DNA of 34,549 nt, taken from the NCBI GenBank assembly GCA_012719085.1, contig JAAYBA010000252.1, positions 1 through 34,549 on the forward strand, given 5' to 3'. Within the stretch, counting starts at the first letter, position 1; each line of letters begins with the position of its first letter. The DNA is from Planctomycetota bacterium. GTDB taxonomy: Bacteria; Planctomycetota; Phycisphaerae; Sedimentisphaerales; Anaerobacaceae. Below the pieces are notes generated by a model that was given only the letters and a program-made list of their open reading frames with translations, ran no database searches and was not told the origin of the DNA. The position numbers and the translations under genes were made by a program. Positions 8,338-16,508 of this stretch are shown here, one piece after another.

Positions 8338-8384
8338 TCCTTTTTTCCCTTTTTTGTGTGCGATGGACGCCGGAAGAATCGTCG

Positions 8385-8412
8385 TTGCAAAGGACGGCCG
8401 GATCGGTATACT
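8385..8412 (+). promoter_or_regulatory. Candidate promoter of the GNAT gene, giving a nearly leaderless mRNA
   Basis: TTGCAA (8385-8390) and TATACT (8407-8412) are 16 bases apart and match consensus at 4/6 and 5/6 positions. The predicted transcription start (about 8419) is only a few bases before the ATG at 8423, where no Shine-Dalgarno sequence is visible. This supports 8423 as the start over the in-frame ATG at 8363, which lies upstream of the promoter. Confidence 0.45.
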
Positions 8413-8422
8413 GCTCGACCAT

Positions 8423-8887
8423 ATGAATGTGCGCAGCGCGAAAATCTCGGACGCCAAGGCGATCTCGGCCCTGATCAACTGCTATGCCGAACACGACAAG
8501 ATGCTGTTTCGGTCGCTGGCGGAGATCTATGAGAACCTCCAGATGTTCCACGTCGCCGAAGTGGATGGGGCGGTGGTCGGCTGCTGTGCGCTGGAGATTA
8601 TCTGGTCGGATCTGGCCGAGATCAAGTCGCTGGCCGTGGCCCCGGGCCAGAAGGGCAGAGGTTTGGGACGGGCCCTGGTCGAGGCCGCGGTGGAGCAGGC
8701 GCGGCGATTGGGGGTGCCCAAGGTCTTCGCCCTGACCCTGGAGCCTCGATTCTTCGAAAGGGTGGGGTTTTCCGTCGTCGAGAAGGAAGATCTGCCCATG
8801 AAGGTCTGGAGTGATTGCGCCCGCTGTCCGAAGCAGCAGGAGTGCGACGAAATCGCCATGGCGCGGACGCTGACGGAAGCGTCCTGA
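8423..8887 (+). CDS. GNAT N-acetyltransferase, short ArgA-like (N-acetylglutamate synthase type)
   Basis: A 154-residue single-domain GNAT enzyme that transfers acetyl from acetyl-CoA to an amine. The acetyl-CoA pyrophosphate loop is VAPGQKGRGLGRALV (72-86). The C-terminal segment, VWSDCARCPKQQECDEIAM, has a C-x2-C-x5-C cluster (Cys132, 135, 141). It resembles the short N-acetylglutamate synthase-like proteins that begin arginine synthesis, so glutamate is the most probable acceptor. This rests on motif resemblance only. No arginine genes are nearby. The frame can start earlier (ATG at 8363), but the fold begins at MNVRSAKISDAKAI and a promoter-like element overlaps the earlier part. The gene ends 12 bases from the convergent permease gene. 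Confidence 0.85.
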   Translation: MNVRSAKISDAKAISALINCYAEHDKMLFRSLAEIYENLQMFHVAEVDGAVVGCCALEIIWSDLAEIKSLAVAPGQKGRGLGRALVEAAVEQARRLGVPKVFALTLEPRFFERVGFSVVEKEDLPMKVWSDCARCPKQQECDEIAMARTLTEAS

Positions 8888-8899
8888 GGGCTTTGCAGG

Positions 8900-9880
8900 T
8901 CATCCCACCTGTCTTCTCTGAAACAGCGTCACGGCCACGGCGAGGATAGCGGTGGTGTAACACAGAGCGTAGGCGCCCCCGACGAGAATGTACCTGGCGG
9001 GGACGACGCTGCCTTCATAGATGGCGTCGCTGATCCAGAAGACCTGGAGGTTGGGGACCAGGGCACGGCCGATTCGGGCCCACAGATGGGTCGCGGCGAA
9101 CCGTCCGAATACGTAGTCGCTGGTCAGTCCCAGCAGGAACAGCCCGATGCAGGCCGAGAGGGTGGCCACGGTGTTGAATCGCGACGACACCGCCACGGCC
9201 AGAGCGGCGATGACGAGGGCCGCCAGGAACAGCAGGGCCGCACCGTACACGTCCAGACGGTGAATCCCGTTCTGGGACGGGTGGAACTGCCAGTCGCGGT
9301 CGATCAATGCCAGGAACACCATGCCGAATGTGGCGAGGATGGCCAGGACCACCACTGCCGTCGAGGTGAACTTCCAGTCGTACGCATAGTTGAAGAAGGT
9401 GCTCAGCAGGAGGGTGATCGCCAGGATGACGGCGGCCGAACCGATGACGGTCCAGTCGTGCGTGTCCGAGGCCGTCTCGAGGACGCCGTGGCGAATGACC
9501 ATCAGCAGGGCGATCGTGCCGATGTAGTGCGCCAAAGCCACCGCGGCGGCCACGCCGAGGAATTTGGCGAGCACGAATATCGGACGTTGAACCGGCTTGG
9601 TCAGCACGGTCAGGATCGTCTTATTTTCCAGTTCCACCGCCACCGCCCCCGACGCCGAGAAGATCGCCACGAACAAGCTCGTCAGAAACAGCGTAGAAAG
9701 TCCGATTTCGCGCAGCAGCTTATTGTCGTCGTCCATGGTGTACATCGACAGCGACGGGCTCAAAAGAAACAGTAGCAGAGCGATCCCGATGATCACTGCA
9801 TAGACTGGCTGACGTATGGTTTCGACAAACGTGTTTTTGGCAATGGCAGCGAGCTTGTTGAGCATGTTCGACCCTGACAT
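8900..9880 (-). CDS. ABC-2-type (NosY-like) transporter permease, no ATPase adjacent
   Basis: A 326-residue inner-membrane protein with about six hydrophobic segments, consistent with an ABC-2 exporter permease. After the first membrane segment (about 27-45) comes a cytoplasmic motif, LENKTILTVLTKPVQR, around residues 84-99. The same pattern (TxTKPxxR followed by KxLGV) occurs in the permease at 17722-19110, showing they belong to one family. No ATPase lies next to it; the one at 16509 could serve both, which is speculation. The ATG at 9880 gives the longest form. An ATG at 9865 is preceded by a slightly better ribosome binding site (CAGGG) and would give 321 residues. A good promoter candidate lies upstream at 9969-9997. 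Substrate unknown. Confidence 0.85.
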   Translation of the reverse strand: MSGSNMLNKLAAIAKNTFVETIRQPVYAVIIGIALLLFLLSPSLSMYTMDDDNKLLREIGLSTLFLTSLFVAIFSASGAVAVELENKTILTVLTKPVQRPIFVLAKFLGVAAAVALAHYIGTIALLMVIRHGVLETASDTHDWTVIGSAAVILAITLLLSTFFNYAYDWKFTSTAVVVLAILATFGMVFLALIDRDWQFHPSQNGIHRLDVYGAALLFLAALVIAALAVAVSSRFNTVATLSACIGLFLLGLTSDYVFGRFAATHLWARIGRALVPNLQVFWISDAIYEGSVVPARYILVGGAYALCYTTAILAVAVTLFQRRQVG

Positions 9881-9968
9881 CCGAAGGCGCCCCTGCGTGT
9901 CGTCGTTGCGACAGGCGGACAGGAGCGCATTTTTTCGCGATTGTCCCTACACGAGACTCATGGTGCGT

Positions 9969-9997
9969 GTTATAGTACCGGCCTTCCTGCCTGTAAA
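9969..9997 (-). promoter_or_regulatory. Candidate sigma70-type promoter for the lone ABC permease
   Basis: On the minus strand TTTACA (9997-9992) and TATAAC (9974-9969) are separated by 17 bases, each matching the consensus at 5/6 positions. The predicted start near 9962 gives a leader of about 80 bases before the ATG at 9880. A small GNRA-capped hairpin (9987-10002) overlaps the -35 region. I found no comparably good plus-strand promoter for the SPFH gene at 10068. Confidence 0.5.
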
Positions 9998-10067
9998 GGC
10001 GGAGCTTTCAGATTAGTAGATACTGGATAAGCGGATTTTTGTTCGCTTCTGGGAGTCGAAGCACAAA

Positions 10068-12140
10068 ATGACGACATCGTCGAAACGCCCCGAGCACGTG
10101 GCCTGGGTCTCCCTGGTCTTGAGCCTGATCTTTTTCGGGATTGCTTTCTTCCTCGGCCGCTGGAGCGGGTTCTTCTCCGTCTCGGCCGTGGCGTGGCAGA
10201 TCCTCGGCGCCGCGCTGATCTGGCTGGTGCTGGCGATTCAGTTTCACCAGCGCAGTCTGGCCGAGCAGGAGCGTCTGGACATGACGCAACTGGCCCAGGA
10301 CAAGAGCGGCTCGACTCTGTTCGAGGGCAAGGGCGAGCGGGCGACCCTGCTGGCGGCGGCGCAGCGCCGCCTGGATCTGCTGGAGAAGTGGTTCGTCCCG
10401 GTCTTTGGCGCCCTGATCGCGGCCTATGAGATTGCCCTGGGACTGACGCTGTTGCGTGGTCTTCGCCCGGCGATCTCGGCGGCGACGCAACAGCCTCTGG
10501 TCTGTGCGATCCTCCTGACGACGGTGGCGTTCGTCAGCTTTCTGCTGTCGCGCTATGCGACGGGGATGTCGGCCGAGCCGGCGTGGAAGCCGTTGCGGGC
10601 GGGGGGCAGCTTTCTGCTGGGCGTGGCGGTGGTCTGCTTTGCCCTGGCATTGTCCCTGGCGGGGACGCACTTCCATTTCCGTTTGCCTCTTGCGGTCATG
10701 CGATATGTCGTCCCCATCCTTCTGATCGTGCTCGGCGTCGAGACGGCGGTGAACACGGTGCTGGACGTCTATCGTCCGCGTTTGAAGGGGCAGTACAGCC
10801 GGGCCGCATTCGACAGTCGCCTGCTCGGGATCATCAACGAACCCGGCGGTGTCTTCCGAAGTCTCGCAGCGGCCATCGACTACCAGTTCGGCTTTCAGGT
10901 CTCCCAGACGTGGTTCTACAAGCTGTTGGAGAAGGCCGTCGTGCCGCTCATTCTCTTCTCGATCGCGACGCTTTATCTGGCCAGTTGCATCGTCGTGGTC
11001 CTGCCCGACGAAGAGGTGATCGTCGAGCGCTTCGGCGATCCTGTGAACGGCGACGGCCAGGTTCGCCACTTGATGCCGGGTCTTCATTTCAAACTGCCCT
11101 GGCCGATCGACATCGCCTACAAGTATCCGACCCAACAGATCATGGAGCTCTACGTGGGCTACGTTCCGCGTAGGGACGCCAAGACCGGCCGGCCCATCAG
11201 CGAACCGGCGCTTCTTTGGGGCCAGACCCACTACGAAAGCGAATTCAGCTTTCTGGTGGCCAGCGAACAGGGCCCTGAGACTCTTGCGGAAGGGGCCGCG
11301 CCCGTCAGTCTGGTCAAGGCGAACATGCCGATCCAGTACCGCATCAAGGACCTGTATACGTACATCTATGGCCATCGGGACCCCGCCGCTCTGCTCGAAG
11401 ACATCTGCTACCGTGAACTGACGGAATTCGCCGCCAGCGCCGAAATCGAAGTCGACATGACGGCTACGGGGCAGGTGGACAACGAGAGTCTTCTGGGCGC
11501 CGGCCGGACCCGGGCCAAGCAGATCCTCACCGAGAGGATTCAGAAGGCCGCCGACGAGCAGGGACTCGGTATCGAGGTGGTGTTTCTCGGGGTTCAGGGC
11601 ATCCACCCACCTCCGGAAGTGGCGCCGGATTATCAGGCCGTCATCGGGGCCGTGCAGCGCAAGCAGGCCCTGGTCCTGAACGCCGAAGCGCAGCGCAATG
11701 CGACGCTGGGGACGCTGATCGGCTCAGTGGAGAAGGCGTACGAACTGGCGGATTTGGCGGCGGCCTATCAGAGGGCGCAGGCGACAGGACAGACGGAGGA
11801 CGTCGAGCGCCTGGGGGCGCAGTTCGATGAGGCCTTGGCCGAGGCCAAGGGCGACATCTTCCGGACCCTTCGGGAGGCCCAGAGCTATGCCTTTGAGAAG
11901 GCCACGCTCGCCAGGGCCACGGGGGAGCGGTTCGCCGGACAGATCCAAGCCTACAACGCCGCACCAAGGATCTACAAGCAAGAGCAGCGTCTGGCGGTGC
12001 TCGAAGAGGCGCTGCAGGACATCCGCAAGTATGTGGTGGCCGTCGATCCGAACAACAGCCAGGTGATTATCATAGACCTTCAGGACAGGCTCCCGACCAA
12101 TCTGTTGGACATGGCCGGCATAGAGGAGACCATCAGATAA
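10068..12140 (+). CDS. Polytopic SPFH (HflK-like) protein with an N-terminal multi-membrane-segment domain
   Basis: A 690-residue membrane protein. The first 300 residues contain about seven hydrophobic segments (around 11-30, 40-58, 108-129, 143-161, 179-199, 208-230 and 289-312). This is unlike ordinary HflK, which has one. The last segment leads directly into an SPFH/band-7 domain (VLPDEEVIVERFGDPV onward, to about 540), with HLMPGLHFKLPWPID typical of HflK. A helical Ala/Glu-rich coiled-coil region follows. HflK/HflC proteins form cage-like scaffolds around the FtsH protease or organise membrane microdomains; that is family knowledge, and no FtsH gene is present here. Its TAA stop overlaps the ATG of the HflC-like gene (TAATG), so the two products are probably made in equal amounts. 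A GGGAG site lies 12 bases before the ATG. Confidence 0.88.
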   Translation: MTTSSKRPEHVAWVSLVLSLIFFGIAFFLGRWSGFFSVSAVAWQILGAALIWLVLAIQFHQRSLAEQERLDMTQLAQDKSGSTLFEGKGERATLLAAAQRRLDLLEKWFVPVFGALIAAYEIALGLTLLRGLRPAISAATQQPLVCAILLTTVAFVSFLLSRYATGMSAEPAWKPLRAGGSFLLGVAVVCFALALSLAGTHFHFRLPLAVMRYVVPILLIVLGVETAVNTVLDVYRPRLKGQYSRAAFDSRLLGIINEPGGVFRSLAAAIDYQFGFQVSQTWFYKLLEKAVVPLILFSIATLYLASCIVVVLPDEEVIVERFGDPVNGDGQVRHLMPGLHFKLPWPIDIAYKYPTQQIMELYVGYVPRRDAKTGRPISEPALLWGQTHYESEFSFLVASEQGPETLAEGAAPVSLVKANMPIQYRIKDLYTYIYGHRDPAALLEDICYRELTEFAASAEIEVDMTATGQVDNESLLGAGRTRAKQILTERIQKAADEQGLGIEVVFLGVQGIHPPPEVAPDYQAVIGAVQRKQALVLNAEAQRNATLGTLIGSVEKAYELADLAAAYQRAQATGQTEDVERLGAQFDEALAEAKGDIFRTLREAQSYAFEKATLARATGERFAGQIQAYNAAPRIYKQEQRLAVLEEALQDIRKYVVAVDPNNSQVIIIDLQDRLPTNLLDMAGIEETIR

Positions 12141-13039
12141 TGAAGAAGATCGCTATTCCGCTACTGATCGCCGTCATCTTCGGCACCATGATGCTCTATC
12201 TGATCTCGTTTCAGGTCCGCGAGACGGAGGCGGCGTTCATCACGCGTTTCGGGCGGCCGCTGGACGATCGCGAAATCACGCGTCCGGGCCTGTATTTCAA
12301 ATGGCCGACTCCGATCGAGCGGGTCCACCGGTTCGACGCGCGGATGCGGGTGCTCGACACGCCTCCGGCCGAGACCACCACGCGAGGGGCGGTGCCCCTC
12401 ATCGTCAGCACGTACGTCGTCTGGCGGGTCGCCGAGCCGCTGAAATTTCTCAACGCTCTGGGGAGCGTCGCCGACGCCAACGATGCGATTCGATACCGGC
12501 TCAACAACGCGCAGAATCGGGTGATCGGAGAGCACACCTTCGACGAGTTCGTCAACAGCGACACCGAGAAGATCAAACTCGCCGAGATTCAGGCCGAGAT
12601 GCTGGCCGATCTCCAGGAACCCGTGCGGAACGACTACGGCATCGAGATCAAGACGCTCGGGATCAAGCAGCTCAAGATCAGTGAGGACGTGACCAAGGAG
12701 GTCTTCGAGCGGATGCGGGCCGAACGACGCCGACGCACCGAGGCCACCATCGCCCAGGGCCACGCCGAGGCCACCAAGATTCGAACCGATGCCGACGCCA
12801 AGACGACCGCGCTGTTGGCGGCGGCCGAGGGTCGGGCCAAGGCCATTCGCGGGCGCGGTGACGCGGAGGCGGCCCAGTACTATCAGATGATGGAAGAGGC
12901 GCCGGGGTTGGCGATGTTCCTGCGGAATCTGGAGGCCCTGCAGACGACGTTGAAAGAGCGGGCGACCCTCGTCATTCCGCCGGACGCCGAACCGTTCAAG
13001 TACCTTCGGGAAATGCCGTCACTGGAACCGGGAAAGTGA
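12140..13039 (+). CDS. hflC: HflC-like SPFH protein
   Basis: A 299-residue protein with one N-terminal membrane anchor (about 4-24) followed by an SPFH/band-7 domain: VRETEAAFITRFGRPL, RPGLYFKWPTPIERVHRFDAR, and VVWRVAEPLKFLNALGS. The C-terminal third is an Ala/Glu/Arg-rich helix (RAERRRRTEATIAQGHAEA) typical of HflC oligomer walls. Length and order match the protease modulator HflC, normally the partner of HflK in the FtsH complex. It is coupled to the preceding polytopic HflK-like gene by a one-base overlap and followed 45 bases later by a second HflK-like gene, so three SPFH subunits may assemble into one structure. Confidence 0.92.
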   Translation: MKKIAIPLLIAVIFGTMMLYLISFQVRETEAAFITRFGRPLDDREITRPGLYFKWPTPIERVHRFDARMRVLDTPPAETTTRGAVPLIVSTYVVWRVAEPLKFLNALGSVADANDAIRYRLNNAQNRVIGEHTFDEFVNSDTEKIKLAEIQAEMLADLQEPVRNDYGIEIKTLGIKQLKISEDVTKEVFERMRAERRRRTEATIAQGHAEATKIRTDADAKTTALLAAAEGRAKAIRGRGDAEAAQYYQMMEEAPGLAMFLRNLEALQTTLKERATLVIPPDAEPFKYLREMPSLEPGK

Positions 13040-13084
13040 TCTGCGTTGGGTACGGAGATTCCTTCCGTTTCTCCTTGAGGACCT

Positions 13085-14422
13085 ATGGCACATAAACACG
13101 AACACGAACATGGCCACGAGCACGTGACGCCAGACGATCGCGAGGCCATTGAGTCTCAGGAGCTGGATGCGGCCGGCAAGTCCCTGTCCGATGCGCTGCG
13201 GATCAGCTTCGCCATTCTGAAAGTGATTATGATCGTGCTGGTCGTCGCCTTTCTGGTTTCGGGCTTCAAGACGGTCGAGCCGGGCGAACGGGCGCTGGTT
13301 CTGCGCTTCGGGGCCATTCGAGGCGTCGGCGAAGAGCGCGTTCTGGGGCCCGGCTGGCACTGGGTCTTTCCGTATCCGGTCGATGAGCTGGTCAAGATCC
13401 CCGTCGAGGCGCAGATCCGGCTGCCCGTTACGTCGTTCTGGTACCGGCAGACGCGGAACGATATCCTCGGGGAAGGCCCAAAACCGCGCAATATGGTGCC
13501 CGAAAAGCTCAATCCGTTGACAGAGGGCTACTGTCTGACGCGCGGACGCACCGACGAGTCGCGCCGTCTCCTGCTGCAGGTGGAGACCGACCCGGACACG
13601 GCCGACGTGGCGAGGCATGGCGAGAGCAGCGACTACAGCATCGTCCATACACAGTGGCAGATCGACTACCAGGTGGGCAACGTCGAGGCGTTCTACGCGA
13701 ATGTCTATGTCCGCGACGTCCGTCCGGGACAAGTCTACTTTGAGGTGATGAAGGAATGGATCGCTCCGTTGCTCCGAAGCGTGGTCGAGGACAGCGTCGT
13801 CACGGCGATGGTCAACTACACCATTGACGAAGCGATCCAGAGCACCGACACGATTCCCCGACACGTCGAACAGTTGGTCCAGCAGAAACTGGACGCCATC
13901 GACAGCGGCATCCGCGTGACCAAGGTCCAGCTCGTGGCGGCCACCTGGCCGCAGCAGGTGGAAGCGGCCTTTCAGGAGTATGTCGCCGCCAGCCAGCGAA
14001 GCGGCATGGCGATCAGCGATGCGAGGAATTACGCCGAGCAGACGCTCACCGACGCGGCCGGCCAGATTGCCGAGACGTTGCACGCCGCCCTCGTGGTGGA
14101 CGATCCCGACGAGAACCGTCTGGAAGTTTTGTGGTCCCAGGTGGCCGGACAAGCCCAGAACACCGTGGCCCAGGCCGAGGCGCACAGCACCAAAGTCGTC
14201 GAAGGCGCCAAGGCGAACGCCACCTATCTGATGAGCATTCTGCCGGAATATCGCAAGTGGCCGGAACTGGTGGTCCAGGGCATCTATCTGGATACGATCG
14301 AGAAGGTGCTCGCGAACGCCGACGAGAAATTCGTTCTTGGTCCGGCCGAGCTGTCCAAGGGCCAGGAGATCCGAATCCTGGTGAACCGCGACCAGACCTT
14401 GAAACCCAAGCAATCGCCGTAA
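13085..14422 (+). CDS. hflK: HflK-like SPFH protein with a His-rich N-terminus
   Basis: A 445-residue bitopic SPFH protein. The first 13 residues, MAHKHEHEHGHEH, carry His at every second position (3, 5, 7, 9, 11, 13), a likely metal-binding strand on the cytoplasmic side. One membrane segment covers about 41-60, and the band-7 domain begins at TVEPGERALVLRFGAIRG and continues with GPGWHWVFPYPVDELVKIP. An Ala/Gln-rich helical region and a short C-terminal tail follow. Ordinary HflK has a Gly-rich rather than a His-rich N-terminus. The ribosome binding site is GAGG, 5 bases before the ATG. The P-type metal ATPase that follows also begins MAHxHxH, which links this subunit to metal handling by inference. 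Confidence 0.9.
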   Translation: MAHKHEHEHGHEHVTPDDREAIESQELDAAGKSLSDALRISFAILKVIMIVLVVAFLVSGFKTVEPGERALVLRFGAIRGVGEERVLGPGWHWVFPYPVDELVKIPVEAQIRLPVTSFWYRQTRNDILGEGPKPRNMVPEKLNPLTEGYCLTRGRTDESRRLLLQVETDPDTADVARHGESSDYSIVHTQWQIDYQVGNVEAFYANVYVRDVRPGQVYFEVMKEWIAPLLRSVVEDSVVTAMVNYTIDEAIQSTDTIPRHVEQLVQQKLDAIDSGIRVTKVQLVAATWPQQVEAAFQEYVAASQRSGMAISDARNYAEQTLTDAAGQIAETLHAALVVDDPDENRLEVLWSQVAGQAQNTVAQAEAHSTKVVEGAKANATYLMSILPEYRKWPELVVQGIYLDTIEKVLANADEKFVLGPAELSKGQEIRILVNRDQTLKPKQSP

Positions 14423-14501
14423 CGATCAAAGACAAACGAAGCGGCCGTCACCCCGCCCCGCGGGCTCGATCGGTCGGAACCCGGACGACGAGAACGGAAC
14501 T

Positions 14502-16439
14502 ATGGCGCATCAGCATCTGCACTTTCAACAGGACACCGCCGAAGAGACCCGAGGCCAGCAGTGGCGCGTCAGCCTGGCCCTTCTGGGAACGTTGGCGGGC
14601 GGCGTCCTCCTGATCAACAGCGGCGTCGGTCGGTTCATCTACGGCCCCGACAGCTTCAACACCGAGATCTTCGCCATGCTCGGGGCGTTGCTGCTGGGCC
14701 TGCCGATCGTCATCCATGCGATGCTCAGCCTGATCCGGGGCGAATCGCACATGGATGAGCTGGCGGCGCTGGGCATCGTAGCGGCGTTTGCCACGGGCGA
14801 GTATGTGGCGGCCGGACTGATCGGTTTCTTCATGCTGCTCAGCGAGCTGGTCGAGACGCGAACGGCGCTGGGCGCCCGCGCATCGATTGAGTCGCTGATC
14901 AAACTGACGCCGACCCGGGCCAATCTGGTCGGCGCCGACGGCGCCGAGCAGGAGGTCAAGGTCAGCGCTCTGAAGACGGGCGACCTGATTCGCGTGCGTC
15001 CCGGCGACAACATTCCGGCCGATGGCGAGGTTGCCAGCGGGCTCAGCAGCGTCAACGAAGCGACGATCACGGGCGAATCGCTGCCGGTCGACAAGGTGCC
15101 CGGCATGCAGGTGTTCGCCGGCACGAACAACCTGACCGGCGCGATGGACATCCGCGTGACCAAGGCCGGACAGGACACGACTCTCGGCAAGGTCCAGTCG
15201 TTGATCATGCAGGCCGAGCACACGAAGATCCCGATCATGCGGATCATCGACCGCTACATCATGTGGTACATCCCCACCGTTCTGATGATCGCGGCCATCG
15301 TTCTGTTCTTCACGCGCGACATCAATCAGGCCATCACCATCCTGGTGATCTCCTGTCCGTGCGCGATCATCCTGGCGACGCCGACGGCGATGGTGGCCGC
15401 CATCTCGGCTGCCGCGCGATTGGGCGTCCTTGTCAAGAACGTGGCCGACCTCGAGATCGCCGGCAAGATGACCGCGCTGGTCTTCGACAAGACGGGCACC
15501 GTGACGACGGGCCGGCTCTATGTGACCAAACTGACGCCGGCCGAAGGCGTCGAGCCGGCCGAACTGCTGGCCGACGCGGCGGCCGCCGAACAGTTGAGCA
15601 AACACCCTGCGGCCCGCGCTCTGCACGAGGTGGCCAAAGAGGCCAATCTGTCTCTGCCTGCGGCCCAGGATTTCGAAGAGACGCCGGGCAAGGGTGTCAC
15701 CGCCACCGTCGATTCGATCCGGATCATGGTCGGCCGGGAGACGTTCTTGCGGGAGAACGGCGCCGACTTCAGCGGCATCACCAATCCGGCGATGGATGAA
15801 GAGCAGGGGTTCAGCACGCTGTACGTGGCCAAAGGCTCGCGGTGCATCGGCTGGATCGGCCTGCAGGACAAGACGCGACCCGAGGCCAAGCAGGCCGTCA
15901 GGGAACTCGTCGACATCGGGGTCAAGCGGGTGACGATGCTCACCGGCGATCGGGGCGAAGTCGCCAATCGCGTCGCCGGCGAACTGGGCTGCACCGACTA
16001 CAAGGCCCACTGTCTGCCGCAGGACAAACTCGCCATCGTCGAGCAGATCAAACGTGACGGACACACGGTCGTGGTGGTCGGCGACGGCATCAACGACGCC
16101 CCGGCCCTGGCAGCGGGCGATCTCGGCATCGCGATGGGGGCCGCCGGAAGCGATGTTGCGATCAACTCGGCCTCGATTGCGCTGATGAGCAACGATCTGC
16201 GTCGCATTCCGTTCCTCGTCCAGGTCTCGCGCAAGACGCGAAGCGTTATCAACCAGAATCTCGGCTTTGGCATCGGCTTCATCGTGATCGGCATTTCGCT
16301 GGCGAAGTTCATTCCGCCGAGCATGGCGGCGTTTCTGCACTTCGCCAGTTCGCTTGTGGTGGTGTTCAACAGCGCACGGCTGGTTCGCTACGGCGAGAAC
16401 CTTGACCACGACGCGCACCCGGCGCCGTCCGGGTCGTGA
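14502..16439 (+). CDS. P1B-type heavy-metal translocating ATPase
   Basis: A 645-residue ATP-driven metal ion pump. Conserved elements: TGES in the actuator domain (190-193), the membrane metal site Ser-Cys-Pro-Cys (284-287), the phosphorylated Asp329 in FDKTGTVTTG, the nucleotide-binding His368-Pro369, and GDGINDAPAL (527-536). There is no N-terminal HMA domain. Instead a short His-rich start (MAHQHLH) and a C-terminal HDAHP tail may bind metal. The last membrane helix reads HFASSLVVVFNSARL; this recalls the MxxSS of Cu(I) pumps with His for Met, but the YN pair of Cu pumps and the Lys/Asp pair of Zn/Cd pumps are not evident. The transported ion is therefore unclear (Cu or Zn/Cd most likely). 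It follows the SPFH genes after 79 bases and precedes an ABC exporter. Confidence 0.92.
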   Translation: MAHQHLHFQQDTAEETRGQQWRVSLALLGTLAGGVLLINSGVGRFIYGPDSFNTEIFAMLGALLLGLPIVIHAMLSLIRGESHMDELAALGIVAAFATGEYVAAGLIGFFMLLSELVETRTALGARASIESLIKLTPTRANLVGADGAEQEVKVSALKTGDLIRVRPGDNIPADGEVASGLSSVNEATITGESLPVDKVPGMQVFAGTNNLTGAMDIRVTKAGQDTTLGKVQSLIMQAEHTKIPIMRIIDRYIMWYIPTVLMIAAIVLFFTRDINQAITILVISCPCAIILATPTAMVAAISAAARLGVLVKNVADLEIAGKMTALVFDKTGTVTTGRLYVTKLTPAEGVEPAELLADAAAAEQLSKHPAARALHEVAKEANLSLPAAQDFEETPGKGVTATVDSIRIMVGRETFLRENGADFSGITNPAMDEEQGFSTLYVAKGSRCIGWIGLQDKTRPEAKQAVRELVDIGVKRVTMLTGDRGEVANRVAGELGCTDYKAHCLPQDKLAIVEQIKRDGHTVVVVGDGINDAPALAAGDLGIAMGAAGSDVAINSASIALMSNDLRRIPFLVQVSRKTRSVINQNLGFGIGFIVIGISLAKFIPPSMAAFLHFASSLVVVFNSARLVRYGENLDHDAHPAPSGS

Positions 16440-16508
16440 GAACAGGGAGGAGGCGGCCGAGGCCGTCCCCGGTAGCACACGGTTCCTTTGGAGTGCGTGC
16501 GACAGATC

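Noticed and set aside
8276-8551. An upstream in-frame extension of the first FabZ-like gene
   Set aside because: It has no homologous N-terminal domain, would overlap the divergent acetyltransferase, and covers the candidate promoters.
10008-11606. A 532-codon minus-strand open frame opposite the polytopic SPFH gene
   Set aside because: The plus-strand product has membrane segments and an SPFH domain; the antisense product is low-complexity and Arg/Gln rich.
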